Source: DMER64 sp049652385
GTDB lineage: Bacteria > Bacteroidota > Bacteroidia > Bacteroidales > UBA932
NCBI GenBank assembly: GCA_049652385.1
Contig: JBASDX010000001.1
Coordinates: 97,016-161,015 of the forward strand
Length of the DNA: 64,000 nucleotides
Direction of reading: 5' to 3'
The notes beneath the pieces are model-generated. The model was not told the origin of the DNA. It searched no databases and saw only the letters and a list, made by a program, of their open reading frames with translations. How positions within the stretch are numbered: position 1 is the first letter of the stretch; the number at the start of each line of letters is the position of its first letter. This document shows positions 42,656 through 51,522 of the stretch, in pieces. The position numbers and the translations under genes are program-made.

Positions 42656-44022
42656 TATTTTATCCAGCCTTCCCTTTGGAAAGCACAATCCCTGAACAGG
42701 GGGTCGATGCGTATGTATGTTGTCTCTTGTTTTTCTTTAATGAAATCCTCAATAGCCTGTAACATCTGTTTGTTCGTAGCCATATTTTGGATAAGGCTGT
42801 AATCTTCTTTCAGATCGGCCGTATGAGCCGGTATGATTTTATCCAACCGTATGATTTTATAGATGACGTTGCCTTCCCGTCCTTCATTATCCCTGCTTTC
42901 AAAGGCCGCTGAAATATCACCTTCTTTCATATTCTTTAACACGTTGTAATCGTTGGTGTTCAGCTGGTCTTTTTCAAAAAGCATAGAGCCGGTTTCTTCA
43001 TCGGACATGCGTCCTCCATTGAGTCTGGAGGGGGGATCTTCCGAGTGCATGATGGCGGCTATTTCGAATGAAAGACTGTCTGCTTTAATAAGTGCCGATA
43101 AGCTGTCTAGCTTGTTCAGGCATTTAACCCTGTCTGTAGTAAGCACTTCCGGTTTCAGGAGAATATGTCGGGCGTTAAACATGTCGCCTTCTTTCTCAAT
43201 CATTTGAATCAGGTGGAATCCGTCGGGAGTTTCCACTATTTGCGATACCTGCCCCTCTTTGAGTACGATGGCTGCATCTCCAAAAGCCGGCCAATACATT
43301 TGCTTGGAAGCCATACCTAATTCACCTCCACGCCGGGCAGAATAAGGGTCTTGCGAATACATGCTGGCCAACGTGCTAAAACGAGTTCCACTCATAATTC
43401 GTTCACGGAATTCCAACAAGCGTTCTTTAACCAGCAAAACAGCTTCTTCTTTAGGAGGATATAATACTATCTGACTGAGTTTGTATTGAATGGGAACAAT
43501 AGGGAGGCTGTCTTTGGGCGTTTTTTTGTAAAAGATTTCCACATCTTTTGGCGTAAGCGGCGGCACACCTTGAGTTATGGTAGATTGCATGTCGCGTGTG
43601 AGGCTTTGTTCACGGAATATCTCCCGCCATTCTTGCTTAAGTTTGAATACGGGTTTATGAAAATATTCTTCTGTTGCTTTTTCTCCTCCCAGGCGTGTTT
43701 TAATATCTTGAAGCCTGCCTTCCAATTCCAGTTCTACATATTCTTCATTGACCACAAGGCTGTCCAACCGGGCTTGTGTGAGCATAAGTTTGGAGACCAA
43801 CATGCTTTCAAGAATTTCGCAACGCAGGTTTTTATCTGTGATGACGCCTTGCATCATACGCATCTGAACTTCTTCTTCTATGGAAGAGAGCTGAATCATT
43901 TCGTTTCCGACAAGAGCCACCACTTTATCTACCAATCCTCCCGGGTATTTTTGCCCCGATGCCGTAACGGTCATCAACAGAAAGATGAGCATGCCAAACC
44001 CAACTATTTTCTTATTTTTCAT
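42655..44022 (-). CDS. SurA-like periplasmic chaperone with two parvulin domains
   Basis: 455 residues. A signal peptide (about 1-23, GMLIFLLMTVTASGQ) is followed by a SurA N-terminal helical domain starting VDKVVALVGNEMIQLSSIE. The first parvulin domain (about 175-275) has SGTRFSTLASMYSQDPYSARRGG, ELGMASKQMYWPAF and VETPDGFHLIQMIEKEG. A second (about 280-400) opens FNARHILLKPEVLTTDRVK and is more degenerate. It should fold or escort outer-membrane proteins. It overlaps the preceding lipoprotein gene by 11 nt and the OstA-like gene by 1 nt, so chaperone and LPS export genes are made together. Confidence 0.9.
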   Translation of the reverse strand: MKNKKIVGFGMLIFLLMTVTASGQKYPGGLVDKVVALVGNEMIQLSSIEEEVQMRMMQGVITDKNLRCEILESMLVSKLMLTQARLDSLVVNEEYVELELEGRLQDIKTRLGGEKATEEYFHKPVFKLKQEWREIFREQSLTRDMQSTITQGVPPLTPKDVEIFYKKTPKDSLPIVPIQYKLSQIVLYPPKEEAVLLVKERLLEFRERIMSGTRFSTLASMYSQDPYSARRGGELGMASKQMYWPAFGDAAIVLKEGQVSQIVETPDGFHLIQMIEKEGDMFNARHILLKPEVLTTDRVKCLNKLDSLSALIKADSLSFEIAAIMHSEDPPSRLNGGRMSDEETGSMLFEKDQLNTNDYNVLKNMKEGDISAAFESRDNEGREGNVIYKIIRLDKIIPAHTADLKEDYSLIQNMATNKQMLQAIEDFIKEKQETTYIRIDPLFRDCAFQREGWIK

Positions 44023-44878
44023 CCTTTTTATAGGTTTTTATCAATTGTTTGTTCCAGCCTTCTTTAAGAACTTCTTTTTCCAAATCTTTGAGTAACTGCT
44101 GTTTTCTTCTGCTCAGTATGTTCTGACGGATTTCTGTTTCCTTGAACTCTGCCGGTGCCGGCGTGTTTTCTTGTAAGTAGTCGTAAACAGATACTAAATA
44201 AGCGTACAGGCTGTCACGGGTATCTAAATATCCTTTTGATCTAAGTGCATAAACATCATTTTTGGCTTGTGACGGCAAATCTTGTGCCAGTTGACGCAGT
44301 GTAAGCCATTTGTCATCATAATGAGTATAAACCTCTGCTGAGCTTTCACACAACCGGTCCAATTGCCGCATATCTTCCAGGCTGTATGACCGGTATAAAT
44401 TGCGTATCATGGGCAAATAGGGTGACTGCAACCGGATTTTAACAAAACGGGCTTTTAGAAGAGGAGCATCCAGCAAGAACAGTTCCCGATGGTTGTTGTA
44501 GTAATCCGATATTTCCTCCTGACTTACGGTGGTATCAATCCGGCTTTCCACATACTTTTTTTGATACCGGAAAACAAGCAGTGATTTCCTGTAATCGGCC
44601 AATTCTTGCTTTACGTCTTTTTCTTCTTTGCTCAAGGCTTCTTCTGCTTTTTTTAGAAGCAGGTTGTCGATGGCCCAAATATCTATATAATGGTTAATCA
44701 GATTGACTGAATCTGTTGCAGAAAGTGTATTTTGCAACAAGCCCTCCAAATCTTTTTTATATAATATTTCTTTGCCGATTTGTGCCAATCGCTCCGGTTC
44801 TGAACCAAACCAACTTTTAAAGCGGGTACAGGATCCTGTAAGAAGCAGTAACATAAATATGCAGCACCATTTTTTCAT
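44012..44878 (-). CDS. SurA-N-like lipoprotein without a recognisable isomerase domain
   Basis: 288 residues. The lipoprotein signal is MKKWCCIFMLLLL with lipobox TGSC at about 14-17. The rest is almost all helix and charged: QIGKEILYKKDLEGLLQNTL at about 34, then a long helical region with EEEKDVKQE-like stretches and ETEIRQNILSRRKQQLLKDL at the end. The layout matches the SurA/trigger-factor-type chaperone helical domain, and this gene family sits next to surA in Bacteroidota. No parvulin motif is visible. Role as an accessory outer-membrane-protein chaperone is inferred. It starts 2 nt after guaB. Confidence 0.72.
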   Translation of the reverse strand: MKKWCCIFMLLLLTGSCTRFKSWFGSEPERLAQIGKEILYKKDLEGLLQNTLSATDSVNLINHYIDIWAIDNLLLKKAEEALSKEEKDVKQELADYRKSLLVFRYQKKYVESRIDTTVSQEEISDYYNNHRELFLLDAPLLKARFVKIRLQSPYLPMIRNLYRSYSLEDMRQLDRLCESSAEVYTHYDDKWLTLRQLAQDLPSQAKNDVYALRSKGYLDTRDSLYAYLVSVYDYLQENTPAPAEFKETEIRQNILSRRKQQLLKDLEKEVLKEGWNKQLIKTYKKDEK

Positions 44879-44880
44879 AG

Positions 44881-46350
44881 CTATCTGGAATAATTAGGGG
44901 CTTCTCTGGTTATTGTAACGCTGTGCGGATGGTTTTCTGTGACTCCGGCCGAAGTGATACGTACAAATTCAGCTTTTTTTAAAGCAGCCAGATCAACAGC
45001 GCCGCAATATCCCATGCCCGCACGCAGGCCGCCTGCCATTTGGAAAAACACTTCACTCAATGTTCCTTTATAAGGTACCTGAGCCACGATACCCTCCGGT
45101 ACGAGTTTGCTGACATCAACCTCGCCCTCCTGAAAATAACGATCTTTTGAACCTTGCTGCATGGCTTCCAGCGAGCCCATCCCGCGGTAACTCTTGAATT
45201 TACGTCCGTTAAGAATGATGGTTTCTCCCGGCGATTCTTCCACACCCGCAAAGAGAGAGCCGGCCATAATGGTGTCTGCTCCGGCTGCCAATGCTTTTAC
45301 CATATCTCCTGAATAACGGATACCTCCGTCTGCAATAATGGGTATGCCTTTATCTTTTAACACACGGTATGCTTCCATAATAGCGGAAAACTGCGGAACT
45401 CCTACACCAGCTACAACGCGTGTGGTACAAATGGAACCGGGCCCGATACCTACTTTAACGGCATCAGCACCGCTTTCTGCCAACGCCAGAGCTCCTTGTG
45501 CTGTGGCTACATTGCCGGCAACAATATCGAGATGCGGAAAAGCCTTCCTGGCTTTCCTGACAGTATCCAGTACTCCCGATGCATGGCCGTGAGCCGTGTC
45601 AATAACTACGGCGTCTGCATCTACGGAAAGCAGTTTTTCAATATGTTCCAGGGTATCATTGCGAACTCCTACGGCGGCAGCTGTACGCAAACGGCCTTTA
45701 CTGTCTTTGCTGGCGTAAGGGTTATCTTTGATTTTGCGGATATCTTTAAAAGTTAACAGCCCAATGAGCCTGGACTGATTATCCACAACAGGAAGTTTCT
45801 CTATTTTGTGGATTTTCAACAGTTTTGTGGCACTCTCCAAGTCGGCTCCGTCGTTGATAGTTACCAGGTTTTCATGCGTCATGACTTCTTTGATGGGCGT
45901 ACCCGGATTCTCCACAAACCGTAAGTCTCTGTTGGTAACGATACCTATCAGGCGGTGTTTGCCGTCGACTACGGGTATACCTCCAATATGGTTGTCGTTC
46001 ATGAGGGTTAAAGCATCTCCTACGCAAGCATCAGGACCAATGGTAATGGGATCGTATATCATTCCGCTTTCCGAACGTTTGACTTTTCGAACGTGTTCCA
46101 TTTGTTGCTCTACAGTCATGTTTTTATGGATTACACCCAACCCCCCTTCTCTTGCAATGGCAATGGCCAGCCTGGAGTCTGTTACCGTGTCCATGGCAGA
46201 AGATATAATAGGGGTATGCAAAGTGATGTTTCTGGAGAAGCGAGTGGATAAATCCACATTGCGTGGAAGTACGGAAGAAGCGGCCGGTAATAACAACACG
46301 TCGTCAAACGTGAGTCCTTCAAATATTATGCGATTGTTGAAAGATTCCAT
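44881..46350 (-). CDS. guaB: IMP dehydrogenase
   Basis: The ATG at 46350 (MESFNNRIIFEGLTFDDVLL) is taken over a TTG 6 nt upstream; 489 residues. The barrel core begins LTFDDVLLLPAASSVLP. Two CBS domains are inserted at about 95-205 (VGDALTLMNDNHIGGIPVVDG and the second with IHKIEKLPVVDNQSR). The catalytic Cys is in GIGPGSICTTRVVAGVGVPQ at about residue 306, followed by IIADGGIRYSGD, YRGMGSLEAM and the mobile flap. It makes XMP from IMP, the committed step to GTP. It heads the unit that continues into the chaperone and OstA-like genes. Confidence 0.96.
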   Translation of the reverse strand: MESFNNRIIFEGLTFDDVLLLPAASSVLPRNVDLSTRFSRNITLHTPIISSAMDTVTDSRLAIAIAREGGLGVIHKNMTVEQQMEHVRKVKRSESGMIYDPITIGPDACVGDALTLMNDNHIGGIPVVDGKHRLIGIVTNRDLRFVENPGTPIKEVMTHENLVTINDGADLESATKLLKIHKIEKLPVVDNQSRLIGLLTFKDIRKIKDNPYASKDSKGRLRTAAAVGVRNDTLEHIEKLLSVDADAVVIDTAHGHASGVLDTVRKARKAFPHLDIVAGNVATAQGALALAESGADAVKVGIGPGSICTTRVVAGVGVPQFSAIMEAYRVLKDKGIPIIADGGIRYSGDMVKALAAGADTIMAGSLFAGVEESPGETIILNGRKFKSYRGMGSLEAMQQGSKDRYFQEGEVDVSKLVPEGIVAQVPYKGTLSEVFFQMAGGLRAGMGYCGAVDLAALKKAEFVRITSAGVTENHPHSVTITREAPNYSR

Positions 46351-46369
46351 GATCAAAGATTTTATCTTA

Positions 46370-46377
46370 CAAAGATA
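46370..46377 (-). promoter_or_regulatory. -7 promoter box for the guaB unit
   Basis: TATCTTTG on the minus strand, 19 nt before the guaB ATG and 21 bp from the divergent symporter box. Confidence 0.6.
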
Positions 46378-46398
46378 AAGAAAACGGATGATTAAGTT

Positions 46399-46406
46399 TA
46401 TCTTTG
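46399..46406 (+). promoter_or_regulatory. -7 promoter box for the symporter gene (near-leaderless)
   Basis: TATCTTTG, ending 4 nt before the ATG at 46411; the transcript would start at or next to the start codon. Confidence 0.6.
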
Positions 46407-46410
46407 CTTT

Positions 46411-47595
46411 ATGAAGAAAAGGAAAATTGGATTGTTGGCTCGTGTTGCCATAGCCATTCTGCTGGGTATTCCTTCCGGATTGTTTTTTCCCACTGGGTTA
46501 TCACGTGTTTTTTTGACGTTCAACGGTTTATTTAGTAATTTTTTAGACTTTATAGTTCCGCTCATTATTCTGGGATTGATTGCTCCCGGTATAGCCGAGT
46601 TGGGTAAAGGAGCCGGAAGAATGTTGGGGACCACCATGGCTCTGGCGTACGGCTCCACAGTTTTAACAGGTTTTTTTGCTTTTTTTTCTTGCAGATGGAT
46701 ATATCCTTTTCTTCTAAAAGGAACTGTGGACGGAACGAGTGCTGTGCTGCAGACAGAAACACTGGCTGACGTTCAGACGTTGATGCCTTTCTTCACCTTG
46801 GAGTTTCCACCGCTGTTTGGGGTGATGTCTGCCCTTGTCTTTGCCTTTGTGTTAGGTTTGGGACTGACAGCCGTAGAGGACGGAGCACCTTTAATGAGGG
46901 TGCTTACCAATTTTAGGGATATTGTGAATAAAGCCATCAGCGGGGTGATTATTCCTTTGCTTCCGTTGTTTGTGTACGGTATTTTTTTGAAAATCGCTGC
47001 AGATGGGCAAGTCGGCAAAGTAATGGGAGTCTTTATCAAGATTATTATTCTTATTTTTCTGCTTACTGTTGTGTTGCTGATGTTTCAATTTATGGTGGCA
47101 GGTCTTGTTGCCCGGAAGAATCCATTCCCCCTCCTGCGTACCATGTTGACGGCTTACGTTACGGCTCTGGGCACTCAGTCTTCTGCTGCTACCATACCGG
47201 TAACGTTGCAACAAGCCATCAAATGTGGCGTAGATCCAAAAATTGCCGGTTCCGTCATACCTTTATGTGCGACGGTACATTTGTCGGGGAGTATGCTTAA
47301 GATTACGGCCTGTGCCATGGCGGTCATGCTTATGTCCGGTATACCTATAGACACCTTTGTTTTTACCGGTTTTATTTTCTTGTTGGCTGTTACCATGGTT
47401 GCGGCACCCGGCGTTCCGGGAGGAGCCATTATGGCGGCCATTGCCGTATTGCAATCGGTATTGGGGTTCGATGCGGAAGCTATTGGATTGATGATAACCC
47501 TTTATATTGCCATGGATAGTTTTGGTACGGCCTGCAACGTTACCGGAGACGGTGCCATAGCAGTCATAGTAGATACTCTGTATGGCAAGAGTTAG
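46411..47595 (+). CDS. Dicarboxylate/amino acid:cation symporter (DAACS family)
   Basis: 394 residues with about eight helices and two re-entrant loops. It opens KIGLLARVAIAILLGIPSGLFF. Family signatures are FIVPLIILGLIAPGIAELGKGAG at about 48, the serine-rich loop TALGTQSSAATIPVTLQQAIKCGV at about 250 and the C-terminal AIGLMITLYIAMDSFGTACNVTGDGAIAVIV at about 352 (D-rich substrate and cation site, NVTGD). It imports glutamate, aspartate, dicarboxylates or serine with Na+ or H+; substrate cannot be told. Its end overlaps the LOG family gene by 14 nt. Confidence 0.92.
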   Translation: MKKRKIGLLARVAIAILLGIPSGLFFPTGLSRVFLTFNGLFSNFLDFIVPLIILGLIAPGIAELGKGAGRMLGTTMALAYGSTVLTGFFAFFSCRWIYPFLLKGTVDGTSAVLQTETLADVQTLMPFFTLEFPPLFGVMSALVFAFVLGLGLTAVEDGAPLMRVLTNFRDIVNKAISGVIIPLLPLFVYGIFLKIAADGQVGKVMGVFIKIIILIFLLTVVLLMFQFMVAGLVARKNPFPLLRTMLTAYVTALGTQSSAATIPVTLQQAIKCGVDPKIAGSVIPLCATVHLSGSMLKITACAMAVMLMSGIPIDTFVFTGFIFLLAVTMVAAPGVPGGAIMAAIAVLQSVLGFDAEAIGLMITLYIAMDSFGTACNVTGDGAIAVIVDTLYGKS

Positions 47596-48115
47596 TGTAT
47601 TTTGCGGATCTCATGCCGGGGGCGATCCCGGTTTTGCCGAACAAGCACAAGCGTTGGGGAAGTATTTGGCCGGCAAGCAGATAGAACTGGTATATGGCGG
47701 TACGCATGTGGGCTTGATGGGTATTTTGGCAAACAGCGTCCTGGCTCATGGAGGGTCTGTAGAAGGAGTGATTCCCGATCTTATAGAAGAAATGCAATTG
47801 GCGTATAGGGGGTTGACAAGAATGGTAAAAGTACCGGATTTGGAATCCAGAAAAAAATATTTGATAGAGCATGCAGACCTGCTGCTGGCTCTTCCGGGCG
47901 GGTATGGTACCATAGATGAGTTTTTTACGGCAGCCGTTTCTAACCAGTTGGGAATCATAGACAAACCTCTGATTTTATTCAACGTCCAAAACTTTTACAA
48001 CCCCCTGATAGAGCAACTGGACCGCATGACGGCTTTGGGTTTCATAAAAAAAGAGTTCAGGGAGCGGGTAAAGGTTATCACCCGGTGTGACGAACTGGAT
48101 ACTTATTTTTTGTAA
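47582..48115 (+). CDS. LOG family protein (TIGR00730, cytokinin riboside phosphoribohydrolase-like)
   Basis: 177 residues. A Rossmann-like fold starts VSVFCGSHAGGDPGF. The LOG motifs are ELVYGGTHVGLMGILAN at about 37, RKKYLIEHADLLLALPGGYG at about 98 with PGGYGTIDEFF (the PGGxGTxxE nucleotide-monophosphate site) at about 113. LOG enzymes split the N-glycosidic bond of AMP-type nucleotides. In bacteria this is thought to be nucleotide turnover rather than cytokinin making. It overlaps the symporter gene by 14 nt and the convergent radical SAM gene by 13 nt. Confidence 0.92.
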   Translation: MARVSVFCGSHAGGDPGFAEQAQALGKYLAGKQIELVYGGTHVGLMGILANSVLAHGGSVEGVIPDLIEEMQLAYRGLTRMVKVPDLESRKKYLIEHADLLLALPGGYGTIDEFFTAAVSNQLGIIDKPLILFNVQNFYNPLIEQLDRMTALGFIKKEFRERVKVITRCDELDTYFL

Positions 48116-49026
48116 CGGGCACCCTGGAAGGTGTTGCGTTCATCCAGCCTTTTTTCCAATAAACGCAGTATTTCAACATTTCTGATAAGCCCCCATGGCG
48201 TGGAACGTACAAAACGCGGGGGTACTTCACCGGCTATGCGTTCAATAAACACATCGGGACGGAGCAGTTCCAGAAAATCAATGACAAAATCTATGTAGTC
48301 TTCCAGGGAAAACGTAACAAATGCTTGCGGGTTCCGTTCGAATTCTTTTTCCATGGCGGTCCCTTTGACAATTTGAAGCTGATGGAGTTTTAATGAAGTA
48401 ATGGGCCACGTATTCAGGATATCTGCCTGCGCCAGCATTTCTTCTCTGCTTTCTCCGGGTAAGCCAAACATCAGATGCACACCCGTATGCAATCCTCGCG
48501 ATGCTGTTTCCTGCAACGCCCATGCTGATTGTGCGACCGTATGGCCGCGGTTTATGCGTTGGAGCGTTTTGTCGTAGCAGGACTCAATACCGTATTCTAA
48601 AAGTACAATGTGCTTTTTTGACAGTTCCCGGAGATAATCCAGTTTTTTGCTGTCCACGCAGTCAGGACGCGTGCCCACCACAATTCCTTTTACCAGAGGG
48701 TGAGATAACGCTTGATTATAGATCTTCTGTAAGATGTCCAAGGGGGCGTATGTATTGGTATAAGGCTGAAAATAAGCCAGATAACCACCTGCTCTGCGAT
48801 AACGCACTTTGTGGAAAGCAATACCTTCGTCAATTTGCCGGGCCAGGCTTTTATCCGGAGTACTGTATCCCGGATGGAAGGCACGGTTGTCGCAGTAGGT
48901 GCAGCCTCCCGTTCCTGCTGTTCCGTCGCGGTTTGGACATGTGAAACCGGCATCTACCACAACCTTCTGAAGGCGTGTTCCGTATGTTTTTATAAAATAT
49001 CCGGTAAAAGAACGGTATCTTTGCAT
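48103..49026 (-). CDS. Radical SAM protein, TIGR01212/YhcC family
   Basis: The ATG at 49026 (MQRYRSFTGYFIKTYG) is chosen because it lies 4 nt after a promoter box; 307 residues. The cluster-binding cysteines follow the YhcC pattern: VVVDAGFTCPNRDGTAG, then GGCTYCDNRAF, that is C-x11-C-x2-C, longer than the usual CxxxCxxC. Other landmarks are YFQPYTNTYAPLDIL at about 85, GTRPDCVDSKKLDYL at about 119, LLEYGIESCYDKTLQRINRGH at about 143 and HLMFGLPGESREEMLAQAD at about 185. The family is widespread, reductively cleaves SAM, and its substrate is unknown. Confidence 0.92.
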   Translation of the reverse strand: MQRYRSFTGYFIKTYGTRLQKVVVDAGFTCPNRDGTAGTGGCTYCDNRAFHPGYSTPDKSLARQIDEGIAFHKVRYRRAGGYLAYFQPYTNTYAPLDILQKIYNQALSHPLVKGIVVGTRPDCVDSKKLDYLRELSKKHIVLLEYGIESCYDKTLQRINRGHTVAQSAWALQETASRGLHTGVHLMFGLPGESREEMLAQADILNTWPITSLKLHQLQIVKGTAMEKEFERNPQAFVTFSLEDYIDFVIDFLELLRPDVFIERIAGEVPPRFVRSTPWGLIRNVEILRLLEKRLDERNTFQGARYKK

Positions 49027-49030
49027 GGTG

Positions 49031-49038
49031 CAAAGGTA
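49031..49038 (-). promoter_or_regulatory. -7 promoter box for the radical SAM gene (near-leaderless)
   Basis: TACCTTTG on the minus strand ends 4 nt before the ATG. A TTTG lies 20 bp upstream (49062-49059), the expected spacing for the -33 element, so both elements are present. Confidence 0.7.
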
Positions 49039-49049
49039 AAAAGGTTGCC

Positions 49050-49079
49050 TTGCCAAATCAAAGAATTGCCCTAAATTTG
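49050..49079 (+). promoter_or_regulatory. Promoter for the NlpC/P60 gene (near-leaderless)
   Basis: TTG (49050-49052), a 19-bp spacer and TAAATTTG (49072-49079). The box ends 6 nt before the ATG at 49086. It overlaps the -33 region of the divergent radical SAM promoter. Confidence 0.65.
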
Positions 49080-49085
49080 TCTGTT

Positions 49086-50297
49086 ATGAAGAAAATACAT
49101 TATTTCCTGACCGTAATGGTTGTATTTGCTCTCTTCACGGGATGTGGAGACGGCAGAAACCTGAACAAGCTTTCCGACCTTTCCGGAAGTATAAAAAAAG
49201 GACTGGCTCCTGACAGAAGGGAAAAAGTATATGAAGTCCGCTTTGAGAAACAAAAAGGATCCAGAGCCTATATCGCTCTGGGGTCAACGACAGAGGAAAG
49301 TGCCGGACCGGCCCTTGTGGCAGCAGCTGCATCTGTGGGCATTACCTTGGAAGACGGTCTCACTTTGCTGCCCGACCCGTCGTTGAAAGATAATGTGTAT
49401 GGTGTTACGGCTCAGTCAGTAATCAATTTACGTTACGGTCCGGGATATAGTTTTGAATCGGCCACTCAGACATTGATGGGTACACCCCTGCAGGTCCTGG
49501 AAAAACGAAACGGCTGGACAAGGGTGAAAACACCGGAAGGATATATTGCTTGGGTTACTTCTCCCAGTGTGAAGGAAATGGACAAGGAAGCTTTTGAAGC
49601 TTGGGCAGCGGCCGAAAAATTATTGGTGAACAAGCATTATACGTTGTTCAGAGAGGCTCCGCTCCCGGGTGCTCCTGTAGTTTCTGATGGCGTGTGGGGA
49701 AACATTGTGGAGTTGAAAGGATTGACGCCTTTGTATTACAAAGTACAATTGCCTAACGGGAAAGAAGCCTATTTGTCCCGTCACGATGCAGAACCGTTCC
49801 AAAAATGGGCTCTGGCTGCCAATCCCATGGCAGAAGATATCATAGCCACGGCATTGCAGTTTATGGGATTCCCATACATGTGGGCCGGAACATCCATCAA
49901 AGCTATGGACTGCAGTGGTTTGGTGAAAACGGTATTCTATATAAATGGGGTAGTGACATTGCGTGATGCTTCGCAGCAGGCACGTATGGGAGAGCAGGTA
50001 GATATGTCTGAGGGGTGGAAAAACCTGCAGATGGCGGACTTGTTGTTTTTTGGACGTAAGGCCACGGAAGACAAATCCGAGAGTATTACCCACGTGGGTA
50101 TTTATATAGGAGACGGACGTTTTATCCATGCTGCCGGCAGTGTGCGTGTCAATTCTTTGGATCCGGAAAGCGATATTTATTACGAAGGAGCTGAACGCTG
50201 GATACGAACCGGACGGATACTAAATCATATTGACGACGGAACATACGTGGTTTCTGTAAGGGAACATCCCTGGTATGGGATTACCTGTAAAGAATGA
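49086..50297 (+). CDS. NlpC/P60 family endopeptidase with SH3 domains, lipoprotein (YkfC-like)
   Basis: The ATG at 49086 (MKKIHYFLTVMVVFALF) gives a lipoprotein signal with lipobox FTGC at about 16-19; 403 residues. A bacterial SH3 domain lies at about 120-170 (SVINLRYGPGYSFESATQTL, GWTRVKTPEGYIAWV) and a second SH3-like part before residue 250. The C-terminal NlpC/P60 domain has the catalytic Cys in MDCSGLVKTVFY at about 278 and His in ITHVGIYIGDGRFIHAAG at about 336. YkfC-type enzymes cut the D-Glu-diamino acid bond of murein peptides after L-Ala-D-Glu. The epimerase gene is 29 nt downstream, matching a murein-peptide recycling pair. Confidence 0.92.
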   Translation: MKKIHYFLTVMVVFALFTGCGDGRNLNKLSDLSGSIKKGLAPDRREKVYEVRFEKQKGSRAYIALGSTTEESAGPALVAAAASVGITLEDGLTLLPDPSLKDNVYGVTAQSVINLRYGPGYSFESATQTLMGTPLQVLEKRNGWTRVKTPEGYIAWVTSPSVKEMDKEAFEAWAAAEKLLVNKHYTLFREAPLPGAPVVSDGVWGNIVELKGLTPLYYKVQLPNGKEAYLSRHDAEPFQKWALAANPMAEDIIATALQFMGFPYMWAGTSIKAMDCSGLVKTVFYINGVVTLRDASQQARMGEQVDMSEGWKNLQMADLLFFGRKATEDKSESITHVGIYIGDGRFIHAAGSVRVNSLDPESDIYYEGAERWIRTGRILNHIDDGTYVVSVREHPWYGITCKE

Positions 50298-50326
50298 CAT
50301 TTATTTTTATCATATAACCTAATAAC

Positions 50327-51508
50327 ATGAGTTCAACAAGACGCGATTTTCTAAAAAGATCCATGGCTTTGGCGGCGGCCGCAGCGATTACAAATCCTGC
50401 AGACTTGTTTGCCCGCCAGACAGGAAATATTTTTAAATCTAAAAGCAAATCACCGGGTCCCGACAAAATGGTGCTGACATTTAAACCGTTTGAGGCCAGA
50501 ATGAAGCACGTATTTACCATTTCCGGTTCATCCCGTTCCACAACGCCCATTGTTCTTACCCAAATCTCTTACCAGGGATATACGGGCTATGGGGAAGCTT
50601 CTATGCCTCCTTATTTGGGAGAAAGTACGGCTTCCGTTATGGACTTTTTAAAACGCGTGGACCTGGGACAATTCAGTTCACCCTTTCAGATGGAAGAAAT
50701 TTTAACGTATGTAGACAATATCACCACCAACAATACGGCCGCCAAATGTGCTGTTGACATAGCTTTGCATGATTTGTGCGGTAAATTGATGGGGCAGCCG
50801 TGGTGGAAAATCTGGGGCTGGACCAACAAAGATTTGATAGGCACTTGTGCTACGGTAGGTTTGGCTTTTAATCCCGATGGCTCTGTAGATAAACCAAAGA
50901 TTCGTGAAAAGACAAAAGAGGCCATGGAGTTTAACCTGATTAAGGTAAAACTGGGCAATACGGAACAAACCGATAAAGATATGATTACTACTATACGGGA
51001 AGTAACGGATTTACCCATTTTTATTGACGCCAATCAAGGTTGGCCGGAAAAAAGCTATGCCTTAAAAATGATTGAATGGTTGGCCAAACGCGGTGTTGAA
51101 ATGATTGAACAGCCTATGCCCCGGTTGTTGCTGGACGAGGCTGCCTGGCTGCGCGACCGCAGTCCGCTGCCCATTATGGCGGACGAAGCTTGTCAGCGTT
51201 TGTCCGATGTGCGCAAACTGTATGGAGCTTATGATGGAATTAACATCAAATTGATGAAGTGTACAGGTATGCGGGAAGCCAGAGAGATGATCTCTGTGGC
51301 CAAAGCTATGAATATGCGTTTGATGATGGGTTGTATGACGGAAACCTCTTGCGCTATTTCTGCGGCTGCACAGTTTACAAGCCAGCTTGAATGGGCGGAT
51401 TTGGATGGCAATTGGCTTATTGCCAACGATGTGTTTTCAGGGATGAAGGTGGTAGACGGAATTATCACATTGGAAGACAAGCCCGGTATTGGAGTTGAAC
51501 CCTTATAA
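50327..51508 (+). CDS. Dipeptide epimerase (L-Ala-D/L-Glu epimerase-like) with Tat-type signal
   Basis: 393 residues. The N-terminus has a twin-arginine signal (TRRDFLKRSMALAAAAAI), so export in folded form is likely. The enolase-superfamily barrel follows: capping domain with GYTGYGEASMPPYLGEST at about 83, then the KxK pair in NLIKVKLGN at about 205, metal ligands in FIDANQGW at about 229, IEQPMPR at about 256 and MADEACQ at about 284, and the second base Lys in INIKLMKC at about 307. All catalytic residues are present. It should interconvert L-Ala-D-Glu and L-Ala-L-Glu from murein. The exported location, with the lipoprotein peptidase upstream, suggests periplasmic recycling. Confidence 0.92.
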   Translation: MSSTRRDFLKRSMALAAAAAITNPADLFARQTGNIFKSKSKSPGPDKMVLTFKPFEARMKHVFTISGSSRSTTPIVLTQISYQGYTGYGEASMPPYLGESTASVMDFLKRVDLGQFSSPFQMEEILTYVDNITTNNTAAKCAVDIALHDLCGKLMGQPWWKIWGWTNKDLIGTCATVGLAFNPDGSVDKPKIREKTKEAMEFNLIKVKLGNTEQTDKDMITTIREVTDLPIFIDANQGWPEKSYALKMIEWLAKRGVEMIEQPMPRLLLDEAAWLRDRSPLPIMADEACQRLSDVRKLYGAYDGINIKLMKCTGMREAREMISVAKAMNMRLMMGCMTETSCAISAAAQFTSQLEWADLDGNWLIANDVFSGMKVVDGIITLEDKPGIGVEPL

Positions 51509-51522
51509 TATCATTTGATGTT

